In this document: positions 11,556 through 23,760 of the stretch, in pieces
How the letters are laid out: every line of letters starts with the position of its first letter
How positions within the stretch are numbered: the first letter of the stretch is position 1
NCBI RefSeq assembly: GCF_021347895.1
Contig: NC_067117.1
Span: forward strand, 35,222,067 to 35,286,066
Origin: Acanthochromis polyacanthus
Taxonomy: Eukaryota > Chordata > Actinopteri > Pomacentridae
Length of the DNA: 64,000 nt
Direction of reading: 5' to 3'
Program-made: the position numbers and the translations under genes
The notes under the pieces: generated by a model
Told to the model about the DNA's origin: nothing
Databases searched by the model: none
The model's input: the letters and a program-made list of their open reading frames with translations, nothing else

Positions 11556-12255
11556 TGGAGTCCCCAACACCTGCAAGTACGGTTTGTTTGGGCTGGTGTG
11601 AAAGCAGACCAGATTTTTTGGGTTCGGACTAAAGAACCAGACCGGTCTGGTTCTATGTGAACTCCAGTTCGGTTCGCTCCTGGTGAGAACACAAACCTGT
11701 CTCCATTCGGACCGGCTTGATGGTGCAGCAGACCTTTTGGTCTACGGGAGCTTCGGTAGCAACCTGCACAGGCTGTGGAGCATCGCCCGCTTTCTCCGAT
11801 AACGTCTTGCAATGCATCTCCTCCGCGCCAAAAACGACTGTGTAATGTTCTTGTACGGAATGCGAGCTTCATGCTGGAACAACAGCAGTATTTGTGCTTG
11901 CTGCATAAAGCAATGATACGAATATATGGCAACAAGAACGAACAGGAGAGCATAGCTCATTGTTTACTAATAAACCTCGATCCATGGAATAAACACAGCC
12001 TGCTGTTTTCTTCCGGGATTTTTCCCTCTTCACATGCTGCGCCAATCAGCATTCACCTACGTATTCTAAAACACCTTATTTTGTGAACAGCGCCGCCAAA
12101 CGACTGGGGGGAGATATAACATTCATCGTAGTTGGTTCAACTGTGAAAACACTGGTGTGAATGCGAACTGAACCAGTTGAAAATAGCAACATTGTAACAA
12201 CTTTTGGGTCCAAACGAACCACTCTAACGGACTAACAGGTGTGAAAGCACCCTAA

Positions 12256-12970
12256 GTTGTGATGGCAATGTCACCATCAGTTAGACCTGCACTGTAAAAA
12301 AACAGAGAGGTAATTTTTACTGTAAAATTCGAGCAGATGTGGTCGCCTGAACGCTACCGTAAAATCATGATTAAAAAATGCGCTTCATTCCTGTTTTACT
12401 GGAAATTAAAAAGTTGTAACCTTTAAAAATGTTTTAGTTTTCTTGAAAATTTACATGAAAACTCCATATAAAATAAAGCTGTTGTAACTTATCATAAATA
12501 TTTCAGTATTTTTCCATTATCAGCACAACAGATTCAAGATTCACAAACTATATTGTCGTGTATGTACATACAGCAGAAACACAGTGGTAACCCTGAGTGA
12601 TGAAATTCTTATTTGTGTGAGTTCTTTTCACACAACTGAAATAAGTGAAAAAAATTAGATAAGATAAAAATAAAATAAGAGAAAAATGGAATAAAAACAA
12701 AAAAATAAGATCAAAACAGTAGTTACAAACAAATTCTATGTGCAAATGCTTGTAAAATTGCAATAATGTCATATGTAAACAAGCAAGATGTGCAAAATAT
12801 TGCTATTTATAAGATATTGCAGGTGAGTCAGTGATTTAGTAACCTGATGGCCTGTGGATAGAAGCTGTTTTTCAGTCTGGTCCTTGCTTTCACACTCATG
12901 TAACGTCTGCCAGACGACAGAAGTGTGAATACAGTTGGAACAATTTGTGTATTTGACATTTAATATGTGC
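12256..12970. repeat. Diverged dispersed-repeat sequence
   Basis: The first 50 bp continue the block interrupted by the Harbinger-like insertion. The segment 12300-12540, rich in TTTTACTGTAAAAT motifs, resembles 15180-15535. It ends in low-complexity AT/AAAATAAG sequence at 12640-12720. No gene is seen. Confidence 0.4.
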
Positions 12971-12976
12971 ATTTTT

Positions 12977-13505
12977 ACTCCACCAGGGAACTGCAGAGTT
13001 ATGTGATGATCTGTGTCTATTTGTCTTTGCACAACATTACTCAAAAATGGACTAATGGATTTGGAAGAAATTGTCAAGGAAGGTCAGAAATGACACAAGG
13101 ACTGAGTGATTAGATTTTGACAGTGATGCAGCTTTTAGGCTGGATCCACAGATTTGTTAAAGATTTCTGTATCATTGCAAGACAAAGACACTGCGTCACT
13201 GAAACTGTGACAAATGAATGCTACGTCAGCTGCCTGCTGATGATCACATGATTGAAATCCAACAACAAATCGACCATTGCGGACTTATCGGGACTTATCT
13301 GCCAGAAATGATACAAGGAACAATTGATTAAATTGTGGGGGTGTTTTCGAGTCCCATCAATCCCTGCTGCCCGCTGCATATTTAGGTCACATGAGTCATG
13401 ATTTCTGCCACAAATTTTTTCAAGATTTCCGCCGTTGGAAATGATACAAAGACTGAGAACCCTTGGCAGGGTACTGCACTCTCTGAGTGGTTTTCTTGTT
13501 AGCAA
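12977..13505 (+). repeat. Dispersed repeat family E, copy 1
   Basis: Shares long colinear stretches with 16257-16615 and 61880-62270: ACATTACTCAAAAATGG, TTGGAAGAAATTGTCAAGGA, CTGCTGATGATCACATGATT. The left edge reads CTCCACCAGGG and the right edge CCTTGGCAGGGTACTGCACT, so the ends are roughly inverted (CC(A/G)AGG versus CCTTGG). That suggests a non-autonomous DNA element, but I cannot name a superfamily. Confidence 0.6.
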
Positions 13506-13520
13506 AAAACTGCAGTTATA

Positions 13521-15156
<1,636 letters not shown>

Positions 15157-15539
15157 TAGCTGTCATAAATATTAAAGCATATGTGTGTTATTAACGCTAC
15201 ACTACATTAATTTGAGAAGTACAAACTGTATTTTTTACATGAAATAAATGTAAAAATTGCTCTTACTTGTTATAAATATTGTGGTATGTTTCTATTATCA
15301 GCACAACTGTGAAAACTGGCATGCTTTTAGTGAAATGAATGCAAAAGTTACAGTATTGATGATATACCTATTAAGGCGTTTTTCCATTAAATTATTGTGC
15401 AAGAGTTGGGAAATAAATACAGTTCTCTCCTATTTAGCTTATTTGCTGTGATTCAGTGTCATATAGACAGCATCAAACAGTTTTGGAGTTTACGGATTTT
15501 TACTGTAAAATGTATCAATGAACATTTTCTACAGTGTAG

Positions 15540-16225
15540 TAATGCTTTCATATCACTTTCAGCACGGCACAAACAGAAAATGCACGCCAGTGTATTAACA
15601 GATACTTGCACACAAGTAACAAAAGATATGAGGAGGGCTTTTCCACATTTTTGCACCAGTACTGGCCAAAAACACACTTTGCTCTTTGATTTCATGTTTC
15701 TGTCTGGCTACAAACTGAAATGTCAAAATAAATCAATAAAACTTTACTTTGATGAAGACAGAATATTCAGCAGGCCTGAACAGTGAGATTCACCAGTCAT
15801 GAATGTTTTTCAGGTTTTCAGTAAAATGTTGACAGAAGTTGAAGTTTAGTTTGTTGCTTACAGCTATTTGCAGTAATTTTCCTCTCAGTTTATAACATAT
15901 CCTTCTTGAAAATTGAGACAGAAGTAGAATCCATATGAGCATCTCCAAAGTGGCAGAGCTCCATGCATTTATGTCCAACAGCAGTAACTTAATTAATTGC
16001 TTAGAATTATAAATTATTCCTGACGAGGCGATAGGATCGGTCAGGATCTAATGGCGAGTCACACTGCCAACATTTCCACACATCTGACAGGTGAGCTGTC
16101 ACACAGTGTCACAGTTTGTCCGATGCAGGTAATGTCTCATAATTTACCACAAGGCTGTAAAGAAGGTAGCGACATGGTGTGATATGAATAGGACCTGAGC
16201 AAAAAAAATGTTTGCTGTGCATTTT
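15540..16225 (+). repeat. Block R, copy 1
   Basis: Matches 20140-21175 and 40990-42880 in order and orientation. Anchors include CATATGAGCATCTCCAAAGTGGC (about 15931), CAGCAGTAACTTAATTAATT (about 15979), ATTCCTGACGAGG with GGATCGGTCAGGA (about 16015-16045) and CACATCTGACAGGTGAGCTG (about 16079). It encodes no consistent frame. It runs directly into a family-E repeat at 16257. Confidence 0.7.
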
Positions 16226-16256
16226 ATTTCTGCAGTTTATCAATTTTTACTGTTAC

Positions 16257-16615
16257 TACTCCACCAAGGAACAGTGGAATTATGTGACGACGTCGGCGCA
16301 CATTTGTCTGTCTGACTGTCTGTCAGCAACATTACTCAAAAATGGGCGCACGGATTTGGATGAAATTGTCAGGAAAGTTCAGAAATGACACAAAGACTGA
16401 TTAGATTTTGGCAGTGATCTGGTTTATAGTCCAGATCCATGGATTTGTTAAAAATTTCTGTAACATTGTAAGATAGTGACACGGCACCACTGTAACTATG
16501 ACAACAAGTAAACACTGCCTGCTGACGATCACATGATTGTGATCCTACAACAAATCGACCGCTGCGTGCTTATGGGGACTTATCCGTAGGAAATGATACA
16601 AGGTACAATTGATTA
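16257..16615 (+). repeat. Dispersed repeat family E, copy 2
   Basis: Begins CTCCACCAAGGAACAGTGG and follows the same order of motifs as 12977-13505, including CATTACTCAAAAATGGGCGC and CTGACGATCACATGATTGTG. The copy is truncated on the right, stopping near AATTGATTAA. Confidence 0.6.
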
Positions 16616-16619
16616 ACCA

Positions 16620-18607
16620 TCTACATTCAGTCAGTCTAACAACTTTGTAACTTTTCATCTAGTGATATCAGCTCAGGTTGTAATCTGTCCAATACTTTGA
16701 TTCATGACAAAAAACCTTCTAATTACTAATTACATTCCCATCACCCTCCATTGCATTTTGTGCTTATTAGCAAGTGTTCATATGCTAACATGTGAACATC
16801 AGCATGTTCAACGTTCAGTGCAGAAGTTTTGTCTGGCAATGAGAGTTACACTGTTTTCTTTAATCTTTCCTGTTAACGGTGAGTTTCTTGGGTGCCCCTT
16901 CAGTTTTTCACCATAGTCCTATTTCCTGAAGCCCACTCCCTCTTTGTCGCTACGGTTGCTGCCCTCTGCAGATCTAGCAAATCAATCTCTGCTAGGTGAT
17001 GCAAAATACATTTCTATCAGCCTTATACTAGAAAATATAGAAAGACTTACTGATAGGCTGAATCAGTGTTGTGTGAATTTGGATGTAATGGACGTTCATT
17101 TTTATGCAAAAGTTCCACACTTGAGCTTTGCCTTTGTCATTGTGAACTTGCGACTATGCTTGCATTAGCATGAAGTTCAAAGCACCACTTTGCCAGTCTC
17201 AGTGCTGCTCTCAATCTTGTTTATGAACAAGCACTCCAGAAACACGGTTTATTTCTAATGAAAAGCCTGCTGCTTTTCACCAGAAATGGTTAGGCACTGA
17301 AAAACGTAGACACAAATGCTAATTTGAAGGTTAGACCTGACACCTTTTGGCTTTGCTTTATCTTCAGCAGTAACAAAGAAACAAGCATGGTCCCTCCTTT
17401 CAAAAAAAAAAAAAACTGGGATGGATGCAGAAGCACACTCTCCCTCTGACTCACTTCCTTTTATTTGCTCAGCCACTGTGCAATGATTTCCTGTGCCAAG
17501 GTAGAGGCACCGCACATTAAACTCTATTCTGAGCACAGGCTTCATCCACCTTGTGTATTGTGAAAGAATCCAATAATACGACTGAAAGTGAGAGAAACCC
17601 TGCAGAGATCTAATCAGTGCCACACATTGTACTGTGCCAGAGTCCAATGTAAGCCCAAGTCAGGCTCATCAGCAGCCATTTTCAAAAGCCAATTTAGGAA
17701 TTATTATAACTCAAGGTCTATGGAACACTTCTTGTTGTGCAAATGAAACCAAAAATCTTCCCTGACTTTGTGCTGAGGTTTCAGCAGGCGACCCCTGGAA
17801 CATCTGCAGAGGAGAAGTTCTGAAATCTTGCTGAGCTGGTGGTTAAATGGCAGTGATAAACATTTTCTCCACTTTTTTTCCACCTTTTTTCCACCACACT
17901 GACTCGCTCCATCTTAGTTTAGAACCCAATTTTATATCTCACCACATTAATTTGCAGCCCCAGGGAAGGTTTCAGTCATTTCCTGCGGAATATTTTGCCA
18001 TATTTTCCTCTGACAAGAAAATGCCAAATTACGAGGCACACAAAATTACTTTCATCCAATAAGCTAGATGCAAATGAATTCCACTAAAGAAGGTCAAACA
18101 TATTCAAGATTTTTCAAGCACTCTTTACTAAAAGGAGCCCGAAGATGGCCTAAATATGGAAGGGCTCTTAAAATATGATGCACAGTGTCCTGAGTGAAAG
18201 CCAGCAAAACATTTCTAATGCCTTTCACTTAGTTGCTTGATAACAAATTAAGGGCTTTCATAAAGTCATTATAAATTAAATAAAAAGTAAATTTGTTTGC
18301 TTCAGAAAAAACCCTGCTTGACATTTTTATGAAGAATTCATGGGGCTCAAATGTGTGCAGTGGGCAACTTACCAGAGTGATTTGGCTTAAAAAGTGCATC
18401 CTGCTCCACGGGAAATGGGGAAATGCTGAGTGGGCTGATCACATTCTGTCCACCTGTTCGCAGAGGGAATGACCTCCAGGAACAGGTAGACATCCCAGCA
18501 GGGTAAGTTCATGCTCAAGCCAAGCATGCAGGTAATGCACCGCCGAGTGATAAAGCCAGAAAACCCAGTGTGGAACAGAGGAGTGAAGTGAACTCACACC
18601 TGAAACT
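16620..18607. other. Gene-free spacer
   Basis: No gene recognised. Around 16760-16820 there is a short stretch of the teleost dispersed repeat rich in GCTAACATG/CAGCATG words. A 13-base A run lies at about 17401-17413. The AT-rich stretch 18060-18310 is free of obvious repeats and could be conserved non-coding DNA, which cannot be judged from one genome. Confidence 0.4.
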
Positions 18608-18609
18608 TA

Positions 18610-18976
18610 CACTACCATTCAAAGTTTGGGGTCACCCAGGCAATTTCATGTTTTCCATGAAAACTCACACTTTTGTTTGTGTGCTAACATAACTGCACAA
18701 GGGTTTTCTGATTATGAATTAGCCTTTCAACACCATTAGCTAACACAATGTAGCATTAGAACACAGGAGTGATGGTTGCTGGAAATGTTCCTCTGTACCC
18801 CTATGGAGATATTCCATTAAAAATCATTCATTTCCTGCTAGAATAGTCATTAATCACATTAACAATGTCTGGACTGTATTTCTGATTAATTTAATGTTAT
18901 CTTCATTGAAAAAAAATGCTTTCCTTTCAAAAATATGGACATTTCTAAGTGGCCTGAAATTTTTTGAACGGTAGTG
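18610..18976. mobile_element. Tc1/mariner-type MITE, copy 1 (367 bp)
   Basis: Ends CACTACCATTCAAAG and TTTGAACGGTAGTG, flanked by TA (18608-18609, 18977-18978). The interior is non-coding. A second copy lies at 41549-41912 with the same order of motifs (TTCATGTTTTCCAT, CACCATTAGCTAACACAATG, TGTACCCCTATGGAGAT). Confidence 0.88.
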
Positions 18977-18978
18977 TA

Positions 18979-20085
18979 ACTAAAAACATGCCAACAGTGA
19001 GACGGGTGAGACGCTCAGGTAGCTCAACTGGTTGAGTGAGTGACCCATGAACAGGGGCTATAAAAAAAAGTGAGCTAGTGTAGTGTAATATCTTTGAGTA
19101 TGCTGTGCTGAAAATGAATGACAATGTAATCCTGGCAAATGCTATTTGAATTAATGAGTAGTTTAAATGAGTGAAGTACTTAATGTTGAATATTCTAATA
19201 ACCACTGATACATAATAATTGTAATGAATGAGGGAAAAGAAGGCCTAGGAACTGTGTAAGGATGGCTGAAGGGTTGATATGAAATGACCACATATAACCT
19301 ATAACTTTCTTATGAAGATATATGCCTTCTAGGAGATGAAATATGGAGCATGAAATCTGTCACAACATAATGAGGGTATGATGTGGAGCAATACGTCTGG
19401 ACATGTCTGGGCATGTTCTCTGTAAAAGATGACCTAATGATAACATAATGCACATGTCTTCTGTAAAGTGATCTCGGGTTGAATTATGATAACCTGACAT
19501 CATGATTTGACCAATAGATTTAGAAAAGTATAATGGTATCAGAACTGTCACTCCTATCATACGCCCTGTAGGCGTAGAAAAATGACCATCGCTCACAGGA
19601 GAAAAGACGGTGCACAACTCAGTATCTTCAGCTCTTCTTGAGGTGTTATCACTGCTAAGAATTACTCCTGGATTTTTTGTGGACAAATAAATCCTGCTGT
19701 CCTGCAAATGCTGACTTCTCTTGGGGATTTTTAAAAAAATCCTCATAGGCTCTGACCTTGATTTGTAACTTAGTTTACACTTCATCACCAGATAACAAAA
19801 ATCTGAAATACCCTGACATCTTATAAATGCAATGGTGGTGAAGTCAGCTGTTTAATTATATACAGTATATGTCTGAGCACAAGGGATTCACAGGAAAATG
19901 TTGCAGCATGCACCATCTCATGAAACAATCTTACTGTTCACACTTTCTGTTCACACCATGTATGAAATTTCCAGTGGAACACAGGCTGCCATTTACTGTG
20001 GAGAAGCCACAGGATACTCAATGTATTAAAACTAAAGCCCCTTTTTACACATGCACTGCTTTGTGTTAATCTGACAGCACCTGAA
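18979..20085. other. Gene-free spacer with a tRNA-like stretch
   Basis: At 19014-19062 the sequence CTCAGGTAGCTCAACTGGTTG with ACCCATGAACAGGGGC resembles the left half of a tRNA-derived SINE head (A-box-like). It is too short to call. Nothing else is recognised. Confidence 0.35.
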
Positions 20086-20089
20086 TATG

Positions 20090-21175
20090 TCAGCTTCATG
20101 TCTGAATAAGGTCACTTTTCTGTTAAAGTTGTGACTGCAAATGGCAACATTTCCATATCACTTTTAACACAGCACAAACCATTGCATTAACAGACAGGCA
20201 CATACAGGAAACGCATTTCGCTCGGGGTTTAGTAAAGTGAAAAAATATCACAGAGAGCACAAACGACACAGTTTTGTTCTCATGCCCTTCAGTTTTATAT
20301 CTGCTAGGCTACACACTAAGCTGTCCTAAAAAATAAAACTATACTGAGAGGAAGGCAGAACCTTTAACGGGTCGGAATAATGAGATTTCCCAGTAACTGA
20401 TTTATTTCAGGTTTTCTTGACAAAGATTTGATACTTTTAGCTGTGTGCAGTAACGTTTCCTTTTACAGTTTAGCCTTTTTGCTGAATCAGACAGCAGAGA
20501 GATCCATATGAGCATCTCCAAAGTGACAGAGCTCCTTGCATTTATGTGCATCGCCAACAGCAGTAACTTAATTAATTGCTTATAATTATAAATTATTCCT
20601 GACGAGGTGACAGGATCGGTCAGGACCTAATGATGAGTCACACTGTCTGTTTTTCTGCACATCTGACAGGTGAGCTGTCACACACACACACAGTCACAGT
20701 TTATACGCAGCAGCTAAATAATGTCTTACAGGGGTTGTCTTCTGGTTGAATCCTTATAATAGATATTATTATCTTACTTTGCGTGAAGTAGTAGTTGATT
20801 GTCATTACACATGCAGAGAATTTTCAGTGTTACTAAATCATAAATAAAGTACACTATCAGGTATTTGCAAAGCTTATGAGCTTGCTATTAATTATATTTA
20901 GTCTTATCTGTAATTTTATTATGCATTATCCCTTGATGATCACTTGATGTACTGTCTAATCTGGCGTGTATGACAAATATCGTGCACATATCTTGGCTCT
21001 CTCTCTCTGGGGGGTTTGTATGTCTGACTGACAGACTGTCACTTAACAGATTAAAGAAGGCACCATTTTATGTATCCCGCGTTAGAAACAGCTTAAAGTT
21101 CACAGTTTACTCTCAGACTGTGAAGAGGGGAATAGTATGGTGTGTCCTGAAAAAGACCTGAGTACAAGTTTCTTT
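20090..21175 (+). repeat. Block R, copy 2
   Basis: The longest uninterrupted copy of the block. It shares with copy 1 the segments around 20140-20700 and 21115-21230. The extra interior (20730-21110) has a partial counterpart in copy 3 (about 42680-42880), so copy 1 probably lost it. The start (20090-20150) matches the sequence on either side of the Harbinger-like insertion and gives its empty site. No open frame is conserved among copies. Confidence 0.65.
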
Positions 21176-21304
21176 GAACATTTTATAATGTTTATTTTAT
21201 AGTTATATCAATTTTGCCTGTTACTTATTGATTCCGATGCTGTTGTAAGTTTCTGTCAGTTTCACCAAAAATAAAACAAAGCTTTTGAGGATTATAGAAC
21301 TACT

Positions 21305-21540
21305 ATGTTCATCCATCCATTATTTATACAACACTTAATCCTCATTTTGGTCGGGGTGGGGGTGGGGGTGGGGGGTGGGGGTGCCTGGAGTCAAATCCAG
21401 CTGGCTCAGGGTGAAGGCAGGAGACACCCTGGACAAGTCACCAGTCTATCACAGGGCTACATGTACAGACCAACAATTGCACTTGCATTCACAATTACGG
21501 ACAATTTAGAATTACCAACTAATCTAAGCATGTTTTTAGA
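21305..21540 (-). mobile_element. Short retroposon with (ATGG)n tail, head-truncated
   Basis: Starts with the tail TCCATCCAT and runs through CAGGAGACACCCTGGACAAG and ATCACAGGGCTACATGTACAG. The same family occurs at 21541-21906, 28411-28769, 31936-32116 and 47554-47896. The copy is antisense relative to the family's tRNA-like head, which is missing. A G-rich stretch at 21353-21383 is specific to this copy. Confidence 0.7.
21353..21383 (+). repeat. G-rich run, potential G-quadruplex
   Basis: At least five runs of four to six G separated by single T (GGGGTGGGGGTGGGGG pattern). The composition satisfies simple G-quadruplex rules; formation is inferred. Confidence 0.6.
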
Positions 21541-21906
21541 CGGGCTGCACAGTGGGTAGTGGTTAGCACTTTTGCCTTGCAGCAAGAAGATCACTGGTTC
21601 GCGTCTCAGCTTTCCTGGGATCTTTCTGCATGGAGTTTGCATGTTCTCCCTGTGCATCGTGGGTTTTCTCCGGGTACTCCGGCTTCCTCCCACAGTCCAA
21701 AAACATGCTGAGGTTAATTGATTACTTTAAATTGTCCGTAGGTGTGAATGCAAGGGTGATTGTTTGTCTCTATATGTAGCCCTGCGACAGACTGGTGACC
21801 TGTCCAGGGTGTCCCCTGCCATCGGCTGAGTCAGATGGGACGGGCTCCAGCTCAACCACGACCCTAGTGAAGATAAAGTGGTGTATAGAGAATGGATGGA
21901 TGGATG
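21541..21906 (+). mobile_element. Full-length tRNA-like SINE with (ATGG)n tail
   Basis: The head GTGGTTAGCACTTTTGCC and the later CACTGGTTCGCGTC resemble tRNA A and B promoter boxes. The body carries TGGAGTTTGCATGTTCTCC and GACCTGTCCAGGGTGTCCCC, and the tail is GGATGGATGGATG. It abuts the opposite-strand copy at 21305-21540, giving an inverted pair. RNA polymerase III transcription with LINE-driven retroposition is the expected biology. The exact family name is not recognised. Confidence 0.7.
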
Positions 21907-23378
21907 TTTTGGAGGATGCTGGAGAACCCAGAAAAAACCCACGTATGCACAGGGAGAACTCCACAGAGAAAGATCCCAGGCCATTATGCCAACTGAGGAT
22001 CTTCTGGGACTACTATGTGACAGAATGAATTTAGGCAACTCTGCATACTGAGACCTGTTTCTACATAGTGATGGATGCTAATAACTTTGAAAGGAAGATA
22101 AATTGAAAATACAAGACACAAAAACTCACTCCCTGAAAATAGATAAATGTAGCTTGAGACATTTAGTGCTTTAAAAGAGGATAAAAGAGATATATAACAA
22201 CCCAATATTTCAAACGTATTGTGGTCGTCCACTTCTGCTTAGCTCTCTCAATATTTACAGTATTGATTTGCTGCATTATAAGCGCTGGAATAAATGGGAA
22301 GCCACAAAATGTCAGCAAATGTCAGCTGATGAAAATGCATGACTGATGGTCGAACTGCGTGTTTTCATATCACATTCACACACAATTGACTCTCACTGTC
22401 TGCCTCCTCCGTCTTCCTCCTTCTGTGGGATGCAGCATCCTGCAAAACACCTTCAGACTCAGTGACGGTAATGAACGAATGATAAACAGCGTGCTCATAT
22501 AAACAGATCACAGAACTTCATTTGCACTGTTGTAACTGAGGAAAGGGTCAATTTACTCCCAATTCAATCACGGGGAGGTGATAAAAGTCATAAAGGAAGA
22601 AATCCTTTGTCTTATTTCTAGTCTGTCAAGAATGTGTGAATGAGGTCTCGGTCATTAATTTATAATTTGCAGCTTTCATTTATTTGTGAACTGAGTGAGC
22701 TGAATGTGAACAGAGCACAAAGGTCTGAGTGGATAATACCTCAACTCCATTCTGACCCATGCTAGACACATCATTTCCTTGAATATCTTGTAAAGTATTG
22801 TTTGTTTTTGATGTTTCTACTTTTACCTCCAATGATTTGGTGATTTTTCACTAAAATATAGCTCCTACATTTGTTGCTCTAATGTCCTTGGTAGAAGTTT
22901 AGAAAGAACTTCACCATGAATGTAAAATAGTCAGCTGTAATTAGATGAGATTAGAATCATAAATAATATTCAAAATTATGTCTATACTGTCTACATATCA
23001 ATGTTAGAAACGAGTCTATAGTCTGTAATGCATTATGTTCCTTAATATGTACTTATTTTTAACTTAAATGAGGTGTGCTGGACAACTAGACATGATAATG
23101 GAGGGAGTTGTTCATCCCTCACACATGACATGTCCATTTTATCTATGTTTTGTTCAACATTTATGGTGTTCCAGCTGGTAATTCCTTTTAGTGACCGAAC
23201 ACTGGGATTGAGAGTGTAGAGAAAATCTCCTGGAGAGAGTGTATGTCTTGGGGTCAGTAAGCTTCAGTAATAAATACTTCTTTTGATGGTCTCATTTTGA
23301 AAGCAATCACAAACTAAGTGTTAAGAAAGCAGGAAATAATATGCATCATTACTGACTGAGGTATAATTACACAGTACA
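21907..23378. other. Gene-free spacer
   Basis: The first 60 bp still look like SINE-body sequence (AGAACCCAGAAAAAACCC, TGCACAGGGAGAACT, 21922-21962). The rest shows no gene or named repeat. Confidence 0.4.
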
Positions 23379-23399
23379 GTGTTCACCACAACAAATACC

Positions 23400-23760
23400 A
23401 TTACACAAACAGCAAACATCATGAACAGGGGATCATTCTCTGCAGCAGGTCCTGGAAGACTTGTAAAGGTAGGGGGTAAAATGAATGCAGCAAACTATCG
23501 GGAAATCCTGGAGGACAACCTAATGCAATCTGGGAGAGAACTGCGACTTGAGAGATTTGTTTTCCAGCAGAACAATGGCCAAAAATCAAACAGCCAGAGC
23601 TACACAGAAACAGTTTAAGGACAACAAGGTGAATGTTCTGGAGTGGCACAGTCAGAGCCCAGACCTCAGTCAACATGAGAATTTGTGGTTGGACTTGAAA
23701 CAGCTTTTCACTTACAATCCCTGTGCAACCTGACCACACAGGCTCAGTGCCAAAGATGCA
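23400..23760 (+). pseudogene. Tc1-like transposase fragment (catalytic C-terminal half)
   Basis: Broken frames across 23420-23735 read as Tc1 transposase: a YREILEDNLMQSGRELRLER segment, a degenerate FQQNNGQKSN in place of the family's FQQDNDPKH, then in another frame WHSQSPDLSQHENLWLDLK matching the [11 protein letters not shown] box with I/E lost. Catalytic residues are mutated and frameshifts separate the pieces, so it is inactive. No element ends were found. Confidence 0.75.

Larger units (their letters stand above)
8674..12252. mobile_element. PIF/Harbinger-like element carrying a nested palindromic element
   Basis: The left end GGGTGCTTTCACACCT and right end AGGTGTGAAAGCACCC are exact inverted repeats. 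Both are flanked by TAA (8671-8673, 12253-12255), the 3-bp TWA duplication of PIF/Harbinger. A related empty site survives at about 20117-20135 (TTTCTGTTAAAGTTGTG), which supports the boundaries. Without the nested insertion the element is about 0.74 kb. Its minus strand (about 11742-11960) has an open frame ending in an Arg-rich segment (ARRRCIARRYRRKR), possibly the remains of the element's own gene, at low confidence. The right part also has promoter-like CCAAT boxes. Confidence 0.7.

Noticed and set aside
11435..11953. 172-residue minus-strand frame as a gene
   Set aside because: It crosses the junction between the palindromic element and the Harbinger-like element, so it cannot be an ancestral protein.
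19014..19062. tRNA gene
   Set aside because: Only an A-box-like half is present; no acceptor stem pairing or anticodon arm could be drawn.
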